From contig SKCR01023831.1 in assembly GCA_019454045.1 (NCBI GenBank), positions 1-64,000 on the forward strand: a DNA stretch of 64,000 nt, written 5' to 3'. Below are positions 33,816-47,095 of the stretch, in pieces; position 1 is the stretch's first letter, and each line of letters starts with the position of its first letter. The translations under genes were made by a program, and so were the position numbers. The notes beneath the pieces are model-generated. The model did no database searches. It saw only the letters and a program-made list of their open reading frames with translations, and was not told the DNA's origin. This DNA is from Zanthoxylum bungeanum. Its lineage: Eukaryota > Streptophyta > Magnoliopsida > Sapindales > Rutaceae.

Positions 33816-34413
33816 ATTAGCCTAGGTTTTTTTTATTATTCGTGTGAAGCCTCCTCACTTTGATGATTTGGTCTCTCATTTATAATGTCTTGAAAGGATC
33901 TCCTAATAGGGAAATAAATCACATTGATTTAGGAGATATATTCTCAATTTATTTTGGGAATACAATCTCACAAATTTGGTGATGAATATCTCAAATCTTT
34001 TAAATTGGTGATGATGGGATTTCATATCTTGTTAAATTGTAAAGTGTTGATGAGGGAATTTGCACATGTGAATTTCATGGGATTTTATCTATTTGGGAAG
34101 GTTTGGGCATGCATGAGATATTTTCATGGGCCTATGGGCATGTGCATGGTGGGTTGCATAGGCTTTGTGTGGTGTTTCCCGTGGGCATGGATTATGTGGG
34201 CTTTCATGGGTTGCAGGGATTTTGGGCCGAGGCTAAAGTTTAAAACATAAACTGACTGAGTGGGTCTGAGGCTGGCAAGTGAGTCCGAATCCAGTGAGGT
34301 GCTAATTTTAGAGGTTTTCTTTCCTTCTGGCCTTCGTTTCCCGCAACTTCCGTAACTTTTCAAGTAGTGCCTCCATAAGAGGCTCATCATCGGGCTTATG
34401 TAAAAATGCAGTG
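33816..34413 (-). mobile_element. Element D: 5' end of an older Tat-type LTR, minus strand
   Basis: Read on the minus strand from 34412 it matches the start of the Tat LTRs: CACTGCATTTTTACATAAGC, GATGATGAGCCTC, then GCCTCGGCCCAAAA and CAACCCA words as at 30321-30440. The first few LTR bases are lost or changed. It continues at 21311-21181. It interrupts the gag of E at about 34414, so its element extends leftwards past the window. Confidence 0.75.
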
Positions 34414-36027
34414 TCTGGTAGTGGGCCTAAGGGCTTGAGGAAATGGTACTCTAACTGGGATATGTGTCATTTGATATTCCTAATGGGTATCTGCACTATT
34501 ATCCTTAGTGGCTCCTGCAGTGTCCTGCATCCCTATCTCATTTCCAATCCTAGTGATTATGACATTAACTCTTTTTACATTGGCTCCCTCACGATCAACA
34601 TGTGCACTGTGTTGCCCTTGTGGGTTAGGTTGAGCTTGAGATGGGAATCTACCTGGTTCTTTCACACTTAGAGCATTAGTCAATTTGGAGACTTGGCTCT
34701 TAATCTTCTTATTCTCTTCAGTCATTTGGGTCATTAGTGACTCAAACTATTGATTGGTTTTGCTCTGGGTCTCAACAAATACTTTCTGGGCCTCCACAAA
34801 TGCTTGTATAGTATCATCTAAGAAATTCCTAGGAGCGGCAGATGTGTGATATTGGAGAGTACCATAACCTCTAGGTTATGATTTCTGACTCGACTGATGA
34901 GGCTCTTATTTCCAACTAAAGTTGGGATGATTCCTCCAACCAGGGTTATAGTGTCTGAGTAAGGTGTATAAGGCCTTCTGGACATCCCTAATGCATTGCA
35001 TTGGTCCTTCATATGTTCCTCTATATCACAATTCATAGGGCACTTTTGTGCCAAATGATCAGTCCATTTGCACACAAAACATAACTCTTGAGGTTCTAAG
35101 TGGGCTACTGCATACTTTGTCTTGCTATCTTTGGCTATTAAGGCTCTCATCTGTCTAGTTAATAGCTCAACCTTTTCCTTAAGGCTATCATTTCTTTCAA
35201 GTGGTGTATGCTTCTACTAGGCGGAGTGGGGTTTGCCCTTTCTGTGCTATCTATGGCACCAGGTCCAGTCCATGTGTGAGATTTATCAGCTAGTACATCT
35301 AAATACTCGAATGCCTCCTCAGGGTTTTTTTTGGATGAACTCACCATTACACATAGTCTCTATGAATTGGCACACCCTAGGGGTTAGACAGTCATTAAAA
35401 TAGCTTACCAGGCGCCAACTCTCATACCCGTGGTGAGGGTAGCTAGCTAACATCTCCTTATACCTCTCCCAAGTTTGATAAAGGGTCTCACTGTCCTTTT
35501 GGGAGAAGGTGGCGATTTCTCTTTTCAAGGCATTAGTATTATGGTGTGGGAAGTATTTGTTGAAAAATACCCATTTCATCTCGCCCCATGATCCTATTGA
35601 CCTAGGTCTTAAAGAGTATAACCAGCTCTTAGCTCTATCCTTATAGGCAAAGGGGAAGAACCTAATCTAATTGTGTCAGTGGTTCCAAACTGGTCGTGGA
35701 AAGTCGCTACTACCTCTTCAAAATCTCAAATGTGCACATAAGGATTTTCGCTCTCTATACCGTGAAAAGTTGGGAGATAATGTATAATCCTAGGTCTAAA
35801 ATCCATGTGTGGTGCATTAGGAGGAAACATAATGCACGAAGGTGTAACCGTGTGAGTGGGGTGGGGGTTCTCTTCAAGAGTCCTCACAGGCGGTCTCTCG
35901 TATTCACTCATGTTGTGCACACTAGATGTGGATGGTGTGGCAAAGAGATTGTCAAATAAACTCTATTAATCTGAGTTTTCTTCTTTTGTCCTAACAAATC
36001 TACAAACCTATCTCTACGTCTAGGCAT
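34414..36027 (-). pseudogene. gag: Second Athila gag copy, truncated by element D
   Basis: The ATG at 36027 begins MPRRRDRFVDL, followed by frame breaks. The capsid part holds FFNKYFPHHNTNALKREIA and ERYKEMLASYPHHGYESW (35579-35400). The zinc-finger region contains CFVCKWTDHLAQKC (about 35080). It ends in frame fragments near 34480. The same gag lies at 42500-44476. It is followed by the end of LTR D, not by protease. Confidence 0.85.
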
Positions 36028-36224
36028 GGAATTAAAACACAAGTAATACTAGAGACAAACTAAAACAGTGAAACTAATAATTAAAACTTACTAAGATTAA
36101 AATTGAAATAAAATAAGAAAAAATAAATTCAAGAATAAAAGACTAGAAAATAAAATAAATACGGAACGAAGTTACCATTTTTGTTGGTTACTAAGCAAAC
36201 TTGCCCATTAAGTTGTAAACTATC

Positions 36225-36242
36225 TCTCCGGCAACGGCGCCG
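36225..36242 (-). other. Primer-binding site of second Athila unit
   Basis: On the minus strand it reads CGGCGCCGTTGCCGGAGA; the intact Athila site at 53758 reads TGGCGCCGTTGCCGGGGA. The first base of the TGG is lost, so priming would be impaired. Confidence 0.8.
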
Positions 36243-36247
36243 AATTT

Positions 36248-37557
36248 TGATTACGCCCAAAAGATACTTGCGGCTATCGCAGTATAGCTGGGGTGTCGAT
36301 TCCTCAGAGAGATGGTCACAGGAACTAATTTACTCAAGCAAAAACGTTTAGCAATAACTTTATTTAAAGAAAAGATTAACTTGGCAATTTAAACTAAATA
36401 TTATGAAAGTTGCAGGATTTTATCGGTACAGAGAAACAGCAAAGCGTCAGGAATCCCTCTTTAACCAAGTTCTTATATTTATTTAATGATTCTTTTTATT
36501 ACGCAATTGAGGGTTTCACGTCCCAAACCAAAAATTGGAGGATATTCAATTGTACACATGTTAAGTTCTAAGGTAATTGATAAATTATCTTCTCTATGTT
36601 AACAACACACAAGGCTATCAATGCAACCTATCTAACGACAACAATATACTCTCAAACAATATTGTAGCAGAAGATTAACTTACAAAACAACCTTAACCAA
36701 TCACAGCTGATTTCACAAACCACACATAGAAAAAACATTACTGAATTTATATGTAAATTGATAAAATACAGTTTTTGGATTCATATAATCAAAAGATAAA
36801 GAGAATAATAAATTTATCAATTGTATTATGCAAATAAGTTCATCCCATAATCAATTACAGGAATAAAAGAGTTGAATACAAGAGTTCATCCTTAGCTTTG
36901 TTTTAGGAGATTAGTTCTCCATGGAGAAGAAAGTTACAATGTTGATGGATCGGAGAGACATCATCATTGGCTTCAAGTTCTTCATTCTTCGTTCTTGTCT
37001 CTTGATTTTATGTTTGTGGCTCTTGTTTCTGAGTTTCCCATTTGTTTTCCTCTCCTCATTAGGGTTAGGAAAAAGTTGGATTTATATAGAAAAGCCTTGG
37101 AGTCATTATAGGCAACAAACACATCAAAATTAGGGTTTTAAGATGTTAGAGGGCGTCGTGGCGCCCAAAGACCAGCGTGCAATGTATAGGACTGGTGTTG
37201 CTAAGGGCGCCGCTGCGCCAAGAACTTAGGCGCCGTGACGCCAGTGACTACAATTGACTAGATCTCATCGAGTTCATGTAAATCGATATATTATGGGTCT
37301 CGTAACTCTTTCTAGATCAAAGGTTACATCCTTTTTAAATTTAGTGCGCGATTATACTCGTTTTGCTGCTTCTTGCGTTCGATGCTCCTACGCGCGTTTG
37401 ATATGTCCATTAGGCTCCGAAGCATGTTCAGTTGCTCCATTCTCCTTGATCCATTACTTCCTAATAGCAAAGCACAAAATGAACTCTAATTAGTATTAAA
37501 TATATGATAATTAAGCTGAGTTAGCGAGGTTCAAAGTACACTTTCGTGCATTTATCA
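36248..37557 (-). repeat. Athila LTR shared by two units
   Basis: TGATAAATGCACG...CA on the minus strand, 1310 bp. It has a polypurine tract on its upstream side (37558-37569) and a primer site on its downstream side (36225-36242). It serves as 3' LTR of E and as 5' LTR of the next partial unit. TATATAAA at 37088-37081 (minus) is the likely TATA box. It is similar to 53764-55039. Confidence 0.9.
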
Positions 37558-37569
37558 CAACCCCCAACC
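37558..37569 (-). other. Athila polypurine tract
   Basis: Minus strand GGTTGGGGGTTG directly before the LTR start TGATAAA. Confidence 0.8.
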
Positions 37570-38864
37570 AGCTTATTGCTAGTCCCTAGAAATTCAAGTG
37601 TAAAAATAAAATAAGAAACTAAAATGAATAAATAACTAAAACCTATCTAAGCCACTTTCATAGGGATCACGATTGCATTTAGCGTATGCAACAAGCCTTT
37701 AAACACCTAGGTATCCTAGTGGATGAGTTATAGTCTCGTGAGAGCTTACAGTGACGACACCCACAAACGTCATTTAAAACACATGCAGACATGCCAACTG
37801 AAAATTACAAAACAAACTTGTCCCAATAATTACACATATTTTTGTCCTCAAAGAATGGCTTGTAACGAAACCAGAGAACCTTCAAAATACTCAACATAAC
37901 TCAAATCTAAGGCCTTGAATAAATCATCTAAGCCAGACTCATAGTGTGTGTGTGTGTGTAAAGGTTCATTCACAACTTGACTCCTAGATAAGGCAACTTA
38001 ATGATTTCGTTTAAAAATTGCGATCGATGGATCAAACCAACCTAGATATCTTAATTAAGCTTTGTAATTGCTTTTCTGCACTCAATATGGTATGATTTTC
38101 TTTTTCTTTTCGTTTCTTGTCTCTTTTTGCTTTTCTTTTTGAACTTTTCTTTCTCTTTTTTTTAACACACCTACCCTTTAAGTTAATATTTCTCCGCATG
38201 GTGGTCCTAATACTCGCCCATGGGTAGCTTCACGCTTATCGGTTATAGGTGGGTTAATTTATTTATTCAAAGACTTTTTCTTTTATTTTTAACCATACCA
38301 AACACATAACACAAGCAAATCAGGATAGACATCTAAGCAAATGGTCATTCATCGACATGTAATTTCTTCAACTAGTCACATTGCCAACTACTTAGGTTTT
38401 CACTGCTAAAAACCCATAATTAAGTGCTTACGAGTCTAACCTAGATCAATTACTCAAAGCATCAGATAAAAGTACATCAGGAACTTATAGTCTCTAAGAT
38501 TTCACCCTAAAGCAAACAATATCATCATAGGACTTATGCATAACTATTGAGGACTAAAAATAAACAAAATTTTTTAATAAAGAGAATAATTTAAAATACA
38601 TATAATAACAAGATCCATAACCAGGACAACACATGATAATACCACCCCAACCTAAATGAAACATTGTCCTCAATGTAACAACATGAAAGACAAAATACAG
38701 GAATGAGTTCACCTGACTAGAGAGTTTGGGAACCTGGATGAAATATTGTGTTATCCTGCGAAAGAAATAAGAAGCGAAACAAAACAAAAGAAAAAATAAA
38801 AATAACTAGATAATAATAAATAAATAAATAAATAAATAATGTACAAAAATAGTGAAAATGAAGA
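37570..38864 (-). other. Athila 3' non-coding region
   Basis: This lies between the integrase stop and the polypurine tract, with no supported frame. On the minus strand it has A- and GA-rich runs, a short CA repeat (37942-37957) and the phrases shared with element C (27404-28490). Athila elements often carry an envelope-like gene here; none is visible. Confidence 0.75.
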
Positions 38865-39970
38865 TCAATCTGCATAAGTAGGGTCAGCAAGAGGGGCATC
38901 CTCTGCTGCAGGAACTTGGTTGTCCAGGAACGGTTTTAGCCTCTCTCCATTAACTTTGAACACTCTACCGTCCATGGGATCTTCCACTTCAATAGCTCCA
39001 TGGGCAAAAACTTGCTTCACAATGAAAGGTCCGGTCCATCTGGATCGCAACTTGCCTGGGTGAAGATGTAGTCGGGAGTCATATAGATAAACCTTTTTTG
39101 TTCGGCTCAAAATTCTTCCTCATTATCTACTTGTCATGAGCAGCTTTTATTTTTGCCTTGTAAATGCAGGAGTTGTCATAAACATCATTCCTCAGTTTTT
39201 CAAGTTATGTCAGTTGTAGCTTCCTTTGTGTACCTGCAGTACTCAGATCAAAGTTAAGAGTTTTAATAGCCTAATAGGCTCTATGTTCTAAATCAATAGG
39301 TAAATGACAAGCCTTTCCAAATACAAGCCTGCAAGGAGACATCCCAAGTTGGGATTTATAAGCAATATGGTATGCCCAAAGTGCATCTGGAAGTCATAAA
39401 GACCAATCCTTGCGGTCGGGATTTACAGTTTTCTCTAATATTTGTTTGATCTCCCTATTTGCTAACTAGGCTTACCCATTTGTTTTTGGGTGATAAGCAG
39501 TAGAAATATTATGCACCACACCATACCTCCTCATCAAGGCATCAAATGATCGATTACAAAAATGTGTTCCTTAATCACTAATAATGACTCGTGGGGTGCC
39601 AAAGCGTGACAATACATGTTCCTTTAAGAATTTAACAACAGTAGTATTGACCTTTCCCGACACGCCACTCCATCAACACATTTAGACACATAATCTACTG
39701 CAAGAAGAACGTAGAGGTATCCAAAAGAAGGTGGAAAATGTCTCATAAAATCAATACCCAACAATCAAATACTTCAATGACAAGAATAGGGTTAAGAGGC
39801 ATCATATGAAGACAGGATATAAAAACTAATTTTTGACACCTTTAATAGGAACAGCAGAACCCATTGGTATCCTTAAATAAAGTGGGCCAACAAAAACTAC
39901 ACAGCTAAGATTTTTGCAGCATTCTCTTTAGTGAGAAATGGCCTCCACATGTATGAGAATGAAAAAAGGT
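38865..39970 (-). pseudogene. pol: Athila integrase
   Basis: Minus strand, scattered frames. The core holds GIDFM, LYVLLAVDYVSK and RFGTPRVIISD, followed by a stop where the family has Gln/Gly. Next is STAYHPKTNG, then a TAA and, where the catalytic Glu of the NGQAE motif is expected, a TAG (39468-39466). The zinc-binding part is mostly lost (about 39900). The C-terminal part is in one frame: GKLRSRWTGPFIVKQVFAHG to the stop at 38865. Confidence 0.8.
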
Positions 39971-40128
39971 AAATACACTAAAAACTTCATCTTCAGGAAT
40001 GCAATGTCACATTATTTGGTCAAGGCAGTATTTGAATATTTATGGATCATCCCAATAAAAATTACGTACCTCGACCAGAAATTTACGCTTATCTTATGAA
40101 CTCCAAACAGATGGACACTCACCGGAAA

Positions 40129-41483
40129 CTAAATAATTGACAATATGTGCATACCATGGGGCTCGTGTGACTGCAAAAGATGTTCATCAGGGAAGTCATC
40201 ATGAATTGGTGCGCCTTCGGCAGAGTCATTAAACTCTAAGCGAGATAAGTGATATGCCACCACATTTTCAACACCATTTTTATCCTTGATTGCTAGATCG
40301 AATTCCTGCAAAAACAAGATCCACCTAATCAATTTGGCCTTAGCATCTTTCTTCGAAAGAATGTACTTAAGAGTTGTATGATCCGTGAAAATAGTGATGA
40401 GAGAGCCAATCAGGTAAGCACATAATATATCCAAAGCAAATATTACAGCTAACAGTTCTTTTTCAGTTGTGGAATAGTTCATTTGAGCACTGTTTAGAGT
40501 TCTGCTAGCATAATATATGACAAAAGGTTTCCCTTCTCTTCTTTGTCCTAAAACTGCACCAACTGTGTAGTCACTAGCATCACATATAATCTCAAATGGT
40601 AAATTCCAGTCAGGTGGTTGCATAATCGTGCAGAGGTGAGTTTAGTGACTAACGTCTTGAAGACATCTTCACACTCCTATGTCCATTCAAATAAAGAGTC
40701 TTTAACAAGGAGGTTACACAGTGGTCTAGATATAGAAGAAAAATTATGTATTTTCCTCCTATATAAACCAGCATGCCCAAGAAAAGACCAAACATCTTTA
40801 ACAGTTTTGGGTATCGGTAGCTTGGATATCAACTCGATATTTGATTTTTCGACTTCGATTCCCTTGGAGGAGAAAATATGACCTAGAATGATTCCTGAAG
40901 AGACCTTAAAGTGATACTTTTCCGAATTCAAAACAAAGCCTTTTTTCTTGACATCGACTTAACACTGCTTTCAGATTAAGCAAGCATACTATTAAGTCAT
41001 CCATAAACACCTTCATACACTTCTCAATCATATCACTAAAAATGCTCAGCATGCAAATCTGAAAAGTGGCAGGGGCATTACATAAACCAAATAGCATGCG
41101 GCGAAAAGCATAAGTACCAAACGTGCAGGTGAATGTGGTTTTTTCTTGATCTTCTAAGGAGATTTCAATTTGGTAGTAACCTGATAACCATCAAGAAAAC
41201 AGTAAAATGGATGACCTTCTACCTACTCAAGAATCTGATCAATAAAAGGAAGCGGAAAATGGTCTTTTCGAGTGGCAGTATTCAACTTCCTATAATCTAT
41301 GCACATGCGCCAACCTGTGAATACCTTAGTAGGAACTACTTCTCCTGCCTTATTTTGCACTACGGTAACTCCCGACTTCTTAGGGATGACCTGCGTAGGA
41401 CTAACCCATTTACTATCAGCAATTGGGTATATAATACATTGAATTAGTAACTTTATCACTTCATTTCTCACAACTTCTTTCAT
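40129..41483 (-). pseudogene. pol: Athila reverse transcriptase and RNase H
   Basis: RT: WVSPTQVIPKKSG (about 41410), GWRMCIDYRKLN (about 41310), LFGLCNAPATFQ (41094) and the catalytic FMDDLIV near 41005; FMDD is the Athila version of YxDD. Thumb: LGHIFSSKGIEV, FLGHAGLYRR. RNase H frame 40623-40129: EIICDASDYTVGAVLGQR, YSTTEKELLAVIFALD, TDHTTLKYIL. There are breaks between each piece. The enzyme would make element cDNA; this copy is inactive. Confidence 0.92.
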
Positions 41484-42500
41484 AGTGGAGTTAAGTCTAT
41501 ATTGAGGGTCTCTACGAGGAGTAACTCCCTATTCTAGGTGAATCACGTGGGAAAAAATCATGGGCCTGATACCTTTAATGTCTCCTATGCTCCAGCCAAA
41601 TGCCGATTTCTGCTCACTCAACATTTCAAGCAATTGCTTGCCTTGTGATGCACTTAACTTCGATGAAATAATAATAGGAAAGGTGTCTTTTGGCCCAAGA
41701 AAATGAATGCATGTTGAAGCCCTTCTGGTAATGGCTTTAGTTTAAATTTTGGTGTTTCAACTATAGAAGGCTTCAGTTTCTCCCTATCACCTAGTAGAGC
41801 CGCAATTTGTGGCTGCCATACTTTTGTTTCATATTTCTGTAAGACAGAACCACCAGTAGCGATATCATGAAGTTCAGTTGATCCAAGGGTATCTAAGATG
41901 TTGGAATTAAGAAGAAGATGATCATGAGGATTTTCATGTTGAATGGGGGCTATTTCTGGCACAATTGTGTCTATCAGGTATGTGTGATGACATTCATCGT
42001 CATCATGTGGTTGTTTCCCCACATGAAAAATATTCACTTCTAATGTCATGTTCCCGAATGACAATTTCATGAGACCATTTTTGCAGTTAATGAGGGCATT
42101 GGATGTGCCAATGAATGGTCTACCCAAGATGAGAGGAATTTTGGATCCAGTTTTAACCACAGACTGGGTGTCTAGAATCAGAAAATCAACTGGGCAGTAG
42201 AATTTTTCGATTTGGAGTAAGATGTCCTCAACTACCCCCCCATAGAGTTCTGACAGAGCGATCAGCTAGCTGCAAAACTACCGATGTAGGCTTAATCTCT
42301 CCAAGACCCAACTGCATATAGATAGAATAGGGCATGAGATTGACACTCGTGCCTAAGTCTAGTAATGCCTGACCAACTCATATGTACCAATGTGGCATGC
42401 AATGGTATGACAGCCTGGATCTTTATATTTTGGTGGGGCTTTTTGGTCAATCATTGCACTTACTTGTTCTCTCAGGAATGCAGTTTTCTTAATGTGATGC
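41484..42500 (-). pseudogene. pol: Athila protease and protease-RT linker
   Basis: The aspartic protease site GQALLDLGTSVNLMPYS is readable near 42370-42320, with DLG as catalytic triad. The frame 42160-41654 follows with IPLILGRPFIGTSNALINC and LSFGNMTLEVNIFHV, the usual end of Athila protease, then an acidic linker. Frame breaks separate the pieces. Confidence 0.85.
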
Positions 42501-44476
42501 TTCCTCTTCATGGTGCATAGATCCTTCAAAATCTTTGCATAAGTTGGGAACTTGTTTTATCACATGTAACAATGGAATGTTAATCCTTACTTGCTTAAGA
42601 TGCTCTAGGATCTCACCGTTTGTGTCTGCAGCTCTGGTAGTGGGCCTAAGGGCTTGAGAAAATGGTACTCTAACTGGGATATTTGTCATTTGATATTCGT
42701 GAGCGGTATCTACACTATTATCCTTAGTGGCTCATTACTTGTTGGGAACTTGTTTTATCACATCTAAACAAGTTGGGAACTTGTTTTATCACATGTAACA
42801 ATGGAATGTTAATCTTTACTTGCTTAAGATGCTCTAGGATCTCATCGTTTTTGTCTGCAGCTCTGGTAGTGGGCCTAAGGGCTTGAGAAAATGGTACTCT
42901 AACTATGATATGTGTCATTTGATATTCGTGAGCGATATCTACACTATTATGCTTAGTGGCTCCTACTGTGTCCTGCATCTCTATCTCTTTTTCACTCTTA
43001 ATGATTATGGCACTAACTCCTTTTATTTTGGCTCCCTAATGATCAACATGTGCCATGTGTTGCCCTTGTGGGTTAGGTTGAGCTTGAGATGGGAATCTGT
43101 CTGGTTCTTTCACACTTAGAGCATTAGTCAATTTGGAGACTTGGCTTTAATCTCCTTATTCTCTTCAGCCATTTGGGTCATTAGTGACTCAAACTTTTGA
43201 TTGGTCTTGCTCTAGGTCTCCACAAAACTTTCTGGGCCTCCATAATTACTTGATGGGCCTCCATAAATGCTTGCATAGTATCATCAAAAGAATTCCTAGG
43301 AGCGGCAAGTGTGTGATATTGGGGAGCACTATAACCTCTAGGTTGTGATGTCTGACTCGACTGATGAGGCTCTTGTTTCCAGCTAAAGTTGGGATGATTC
43401 CTCCAACCACGGTTATAAGTGTCTGAATAAGGTGTATAAGGCCTTCTGGACATCCCTAATGCATTGCATTGGTCCTCATATGTTCCTATTATCTCACAAT
43501 TCATAGGGCACTTTTGTGCCAAATGATCAGTCCATTTGCACACAAAACATAACTCTTGAGGTTCTAAGCGGGCTACTGCATACTTCGTCTTGCTATCTTT
43601 GGCTATTAAGGCTCTCGTATGTCTAGTTAATAGCTTAACTTTTGCCTTAAGCCTATCATCTTCTCTCAAGTGGTGTATACTTCTACTAGGAGGAGTGGGG
43701 TGTGCCCTATCAGTGCTATCAATGGCACTAGGTCCAGTCCATGTGTGAGATTTCTCAGCTAGTTCATCTAAATACTCGAATGCCTCATCACGGTTCTTTC
43801 AGATGAACTCACCATTACACATAGTCTCTATGAATTGACACTCCCTAGGGGTTAGACCATCATAAAAATAGCTTACCAGGATCCAACTCTCATACCCGTG
43901 GTGAGGACAGCTAGCTAACATCTCCTTATACCTCTCCCACATTTGATAATGGGTCTCAATGTCCTTTTGGGAGAATGTTGAGATTTCTCTTTTCAAGGCA
44001 TTAGTCTTATGGTGTTGGAAGTATTTGTTGAAAAATACATGTGCCATCTCGCACCATGATCCTATTGACCTAAGTCTTAAAGAGTACAACCAGCTCTTAG
44101 CTCTATCCTTAAGGGCAAAATGGGAGAACTTAAGTCTAATTGTGTCAGTGGTTCCAAACTTGTCACGGAAAGTCACTACTACCTCTTAAGACTCTCTAAT
44201 GTGCATATAAGGATTTTCGGTCTCTAAACCATGAAATGTTGGGAGACACTATATAATCCCAGGTTTAAAATCTATGTGTGGTGCATAAGGAGGAAATATG
44301 ATGCCCGAAGGTGTAGCCGTGCGAGTGGGGTGGAGGTACTCTTCAAGAGTCCTCACAGATGGTCTCTCGTATTCACTCATGCGTGCGCGCTAGAGGTGGA
44401 AGGTGTGGAAACGAGATTGTCAAAAAAACTCTCTGAATCAGAGTTTTCTTCTTCTGTCCTAACAAAATCTACCAAA
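42501..44476 (-). pseudogene. gag: Athila gag, main part
   Basis: It continues from the gag start at 53541-53526, which element F separates. Pieces: EYERPSVRTLEEY (about 44370), DKFGTTDTIRLKFSHFALKD and FFNKYFQHHKTNALKRE (44176-43799), CFVCKWTDHLAQKC with NALGMSRRPYTPYSDTYNRG (about 43570-43400), and the conserved INIPLLHVIKQVPN block, present twice because of a duplication. Several stops and shifts; not functional. Confidence 0.88.
42541..42962 (-). repeat. Direct duplication of ~228 bp inside Athila gag
   Basis: 42541-42732 and 42769-42962 are nearly identical and in the same orientation. The unit includes AAGTTGGGAACTTGTTTTAT and GTAGTGGGCCTAAGGGCTTG. The second gag copy (34414-36027) is cut by D at this same word, so it cannot show whether the duplication is older. 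Confidence 0.88.
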
Positions 44477-44481
44477 CCTAT
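44477..44481. repeat. TSD of element F (CCTAT)
   Basis: CCTAT at 44477-44481 and again at 53521-53525, directly outside both LTRs. The site is a few codons into the Athila gag. Confidence 0.95.
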
Positions 44482-47095
44482 TGTAGGGTTTTTAGGGGCT
44501 AAATCCGGTAACGCAGCGGAAGCGGCGGAAGATCGTATCTTCCGATTTCAAAACTTTTTCTCGGATTAATTAAATAAACATATTTATTTAATTATCCAAT
44601 AATCAAATTATGAAATAATTCAATAAATCATATTCAAGTGAATTTACGAAATTACCCTTACTTTGGTATTTTGTCCATTTTAGTCCGAAATTGATCTAAT
44701 CAATTTTGAATGATTCTAAATAATTTCTAAGATGAACTTAGCATGTTCAAAACATCAAAACACCAAAAGCACCAAAAATCTCATTTTCCTTATTCTTGGC
44801 CGAATGCATATCACAAGGTGGGCATTTTGTCCATTTGGTCATTTCATGTCTCAAAACACATCAAGATGTAATCCAATCAACATGAAACTTTATATGCATC
44901 ATATACACATCCAAATAGACAACATCTATGAAAACCCCCAAATTTGGAATTGGTCATGAACCCTAATTTTTCAATTTCTTCAAATTGGACAAATTAGACC
45001 AAATTGGTTAAATCAATTACTTCAATCATGTTCTTCCATCCAATCAAAGTCTCAACACAATGAAACAACTCAAGATCAAATCTAGGTCATCTAAGAGTGG
45101 GTCAACAACTCTAGATTAGCAACATGGTTTCCAAAAACTTAAAAGAAAGCTTATAACTACAATAGTCACAACCTTCCTTCATCATACATGCTCAACACTT
45201 CCATCAAAACTTCCATCAACAAAAAACACAAGGAATAAAGAAAGAAATAACCTAAGAACATCATATGTTAAAGCCTAGATCCTAAGGAACATTTTCCTTT
45301 CTAATAGCAAGTTGGAAAAACTTACTAAAATCCAAGCTTTCTTTGATTTCTTCTTTCTTTCTCACAAGCTTCCTTTGCTTCCATTAAAGGAGTTTTTCTT
45401 TAAAGTGTATTAGGTTAAGAATGAAATGAAATGAAAAACAATATATACTTAGACAACATTTGCCTTGGCCGAAATTACCTAGCCAAATACAAGTTTTTGC
45501 AATTTCAATTTCATTTCACTTTACATTTGGTCAACTTGCATAAATATCCAAATAACACTTTATTAGATATTTAATTAAGTCAACAAATGCAACTAAGAAA
45601 AATATAACTCTATATTTAAGTGTTATGGCCGAATTTATGAAAAATAAAGGAAAAAGATATTTCATTTTCAAACAATTTTGAACAAATATCTTAAGAAGTC
45701 AAAATCAATTTGACAACCTTTTCCTTTAATGTAAAGTCAAACATTTACTTATAATCATTTCCTAACTTTATCATTTCGGTGATATATTTATATTTTAATT
45801 ATATTAATCATTTAACAATTAAATAATTAAATAATTAATTAAATACAAATATATCAAATATATGTATTATATTTACTTTAAATATCTCAAATACATATAT
45901 TGATGATATATGTCAAATACCTTTATTTGACTATTTATTAATGTGTATTAATAATATCATATATTAAATACAAAACACATTAATTAGGAAATGACGGTTC
46001 GGCCGTTGGCATGTATTTTTCGTTTAACGTTTAAACGATTTATAAATAATCATCATTATTCATAAATGTTGCTCTAGTGCTCTACGAGTATGTTTCATTA
46101 TTGAGACTCTCTAGATTCAGGTATATCCATCACGAAATCCAATTTAATGTCCATAATCTATCCACCCGTAGATTATGACGATCACGGATAAACTAGCTGA
46201 ACCATACAGGTCGAGGTCATTGCATACGTATAATCCCTCCATCACAGGTATCCAAATAATCCCAGAGATATAGATGTGAACGTCAAATCTCTATAGGTAT
46301 TATCTCGTCGACGTATCTATTAGCAATATCTAAATAACACTCGGAACTTACTTCCGATGTATACTGTGGCCACAGATTTAACAGACTGCTAAATATATAT
46401 GGACTACCTATGCTCTATACACAGAACTGACGGATCCTATCTTGACACACACAGGATATCCTGAGGATCGATCCACACCCAACGAATAGGCGGAGGTCTG
46501 ATCTAAATAGATCGGTGACGTGACTGCCATCTAAGTGTGGAGGATGTCTCATACATCCACAGTGGTGTCTCAAGTCGAAGGACCACTATTCTACTCAACC
46601 CGAGAAGATTCTTATTGACGTTGGTGTACCATCCATTAAGAATCTTCGGTGAGCCGTTCAGTGTTTATCCACTATAAACACCTACAGTCTATACGAGTCT
46701 CCCTAGACTCATGGTTCATTGGGATAAACCATCAGACCAAGTCTCGATATACGACATGTACTGGTCTCAACAGATTTGACTAACCGACCCGTGTTATCAA
46801 ATCTTGACCAGGAACTATGTTTGATAATATTCATATAGCAGTGACACTTCCCAATGTCAATTACAAACTAACTTTGTAACTGTGTACTGCATTATATATT
46901 ATCGGGCCTTTGTCTAATATATACATATCACTAAACCACATTTAGTTTCAATCTAATCGTAATCAGATCGAATACGTATATAAGAACAAGAGGTGCAACC
47001 ATAAATAAGTAATATTATGGAATAAGGGGATGTTCGTATTCATGAATCAGACATAAATACGGTCCGGATTGGCGCTCTAAGCACCAACCCCAACA
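44482..47095 (-). repeat. Element F 3' LTR
   Basis: On the minus strand TGTTGGGGTTGG...CCCTACA. AT-rich, with CTTGGCCGAAT-like words also found in B and I. It holds long hairpins, for example arms GAAGATTCTTA/TAAGAATCTTC near 46604-46648 and GTGTTTAT/ATAAACAC near 46662-46682. Confidence 0.94.
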
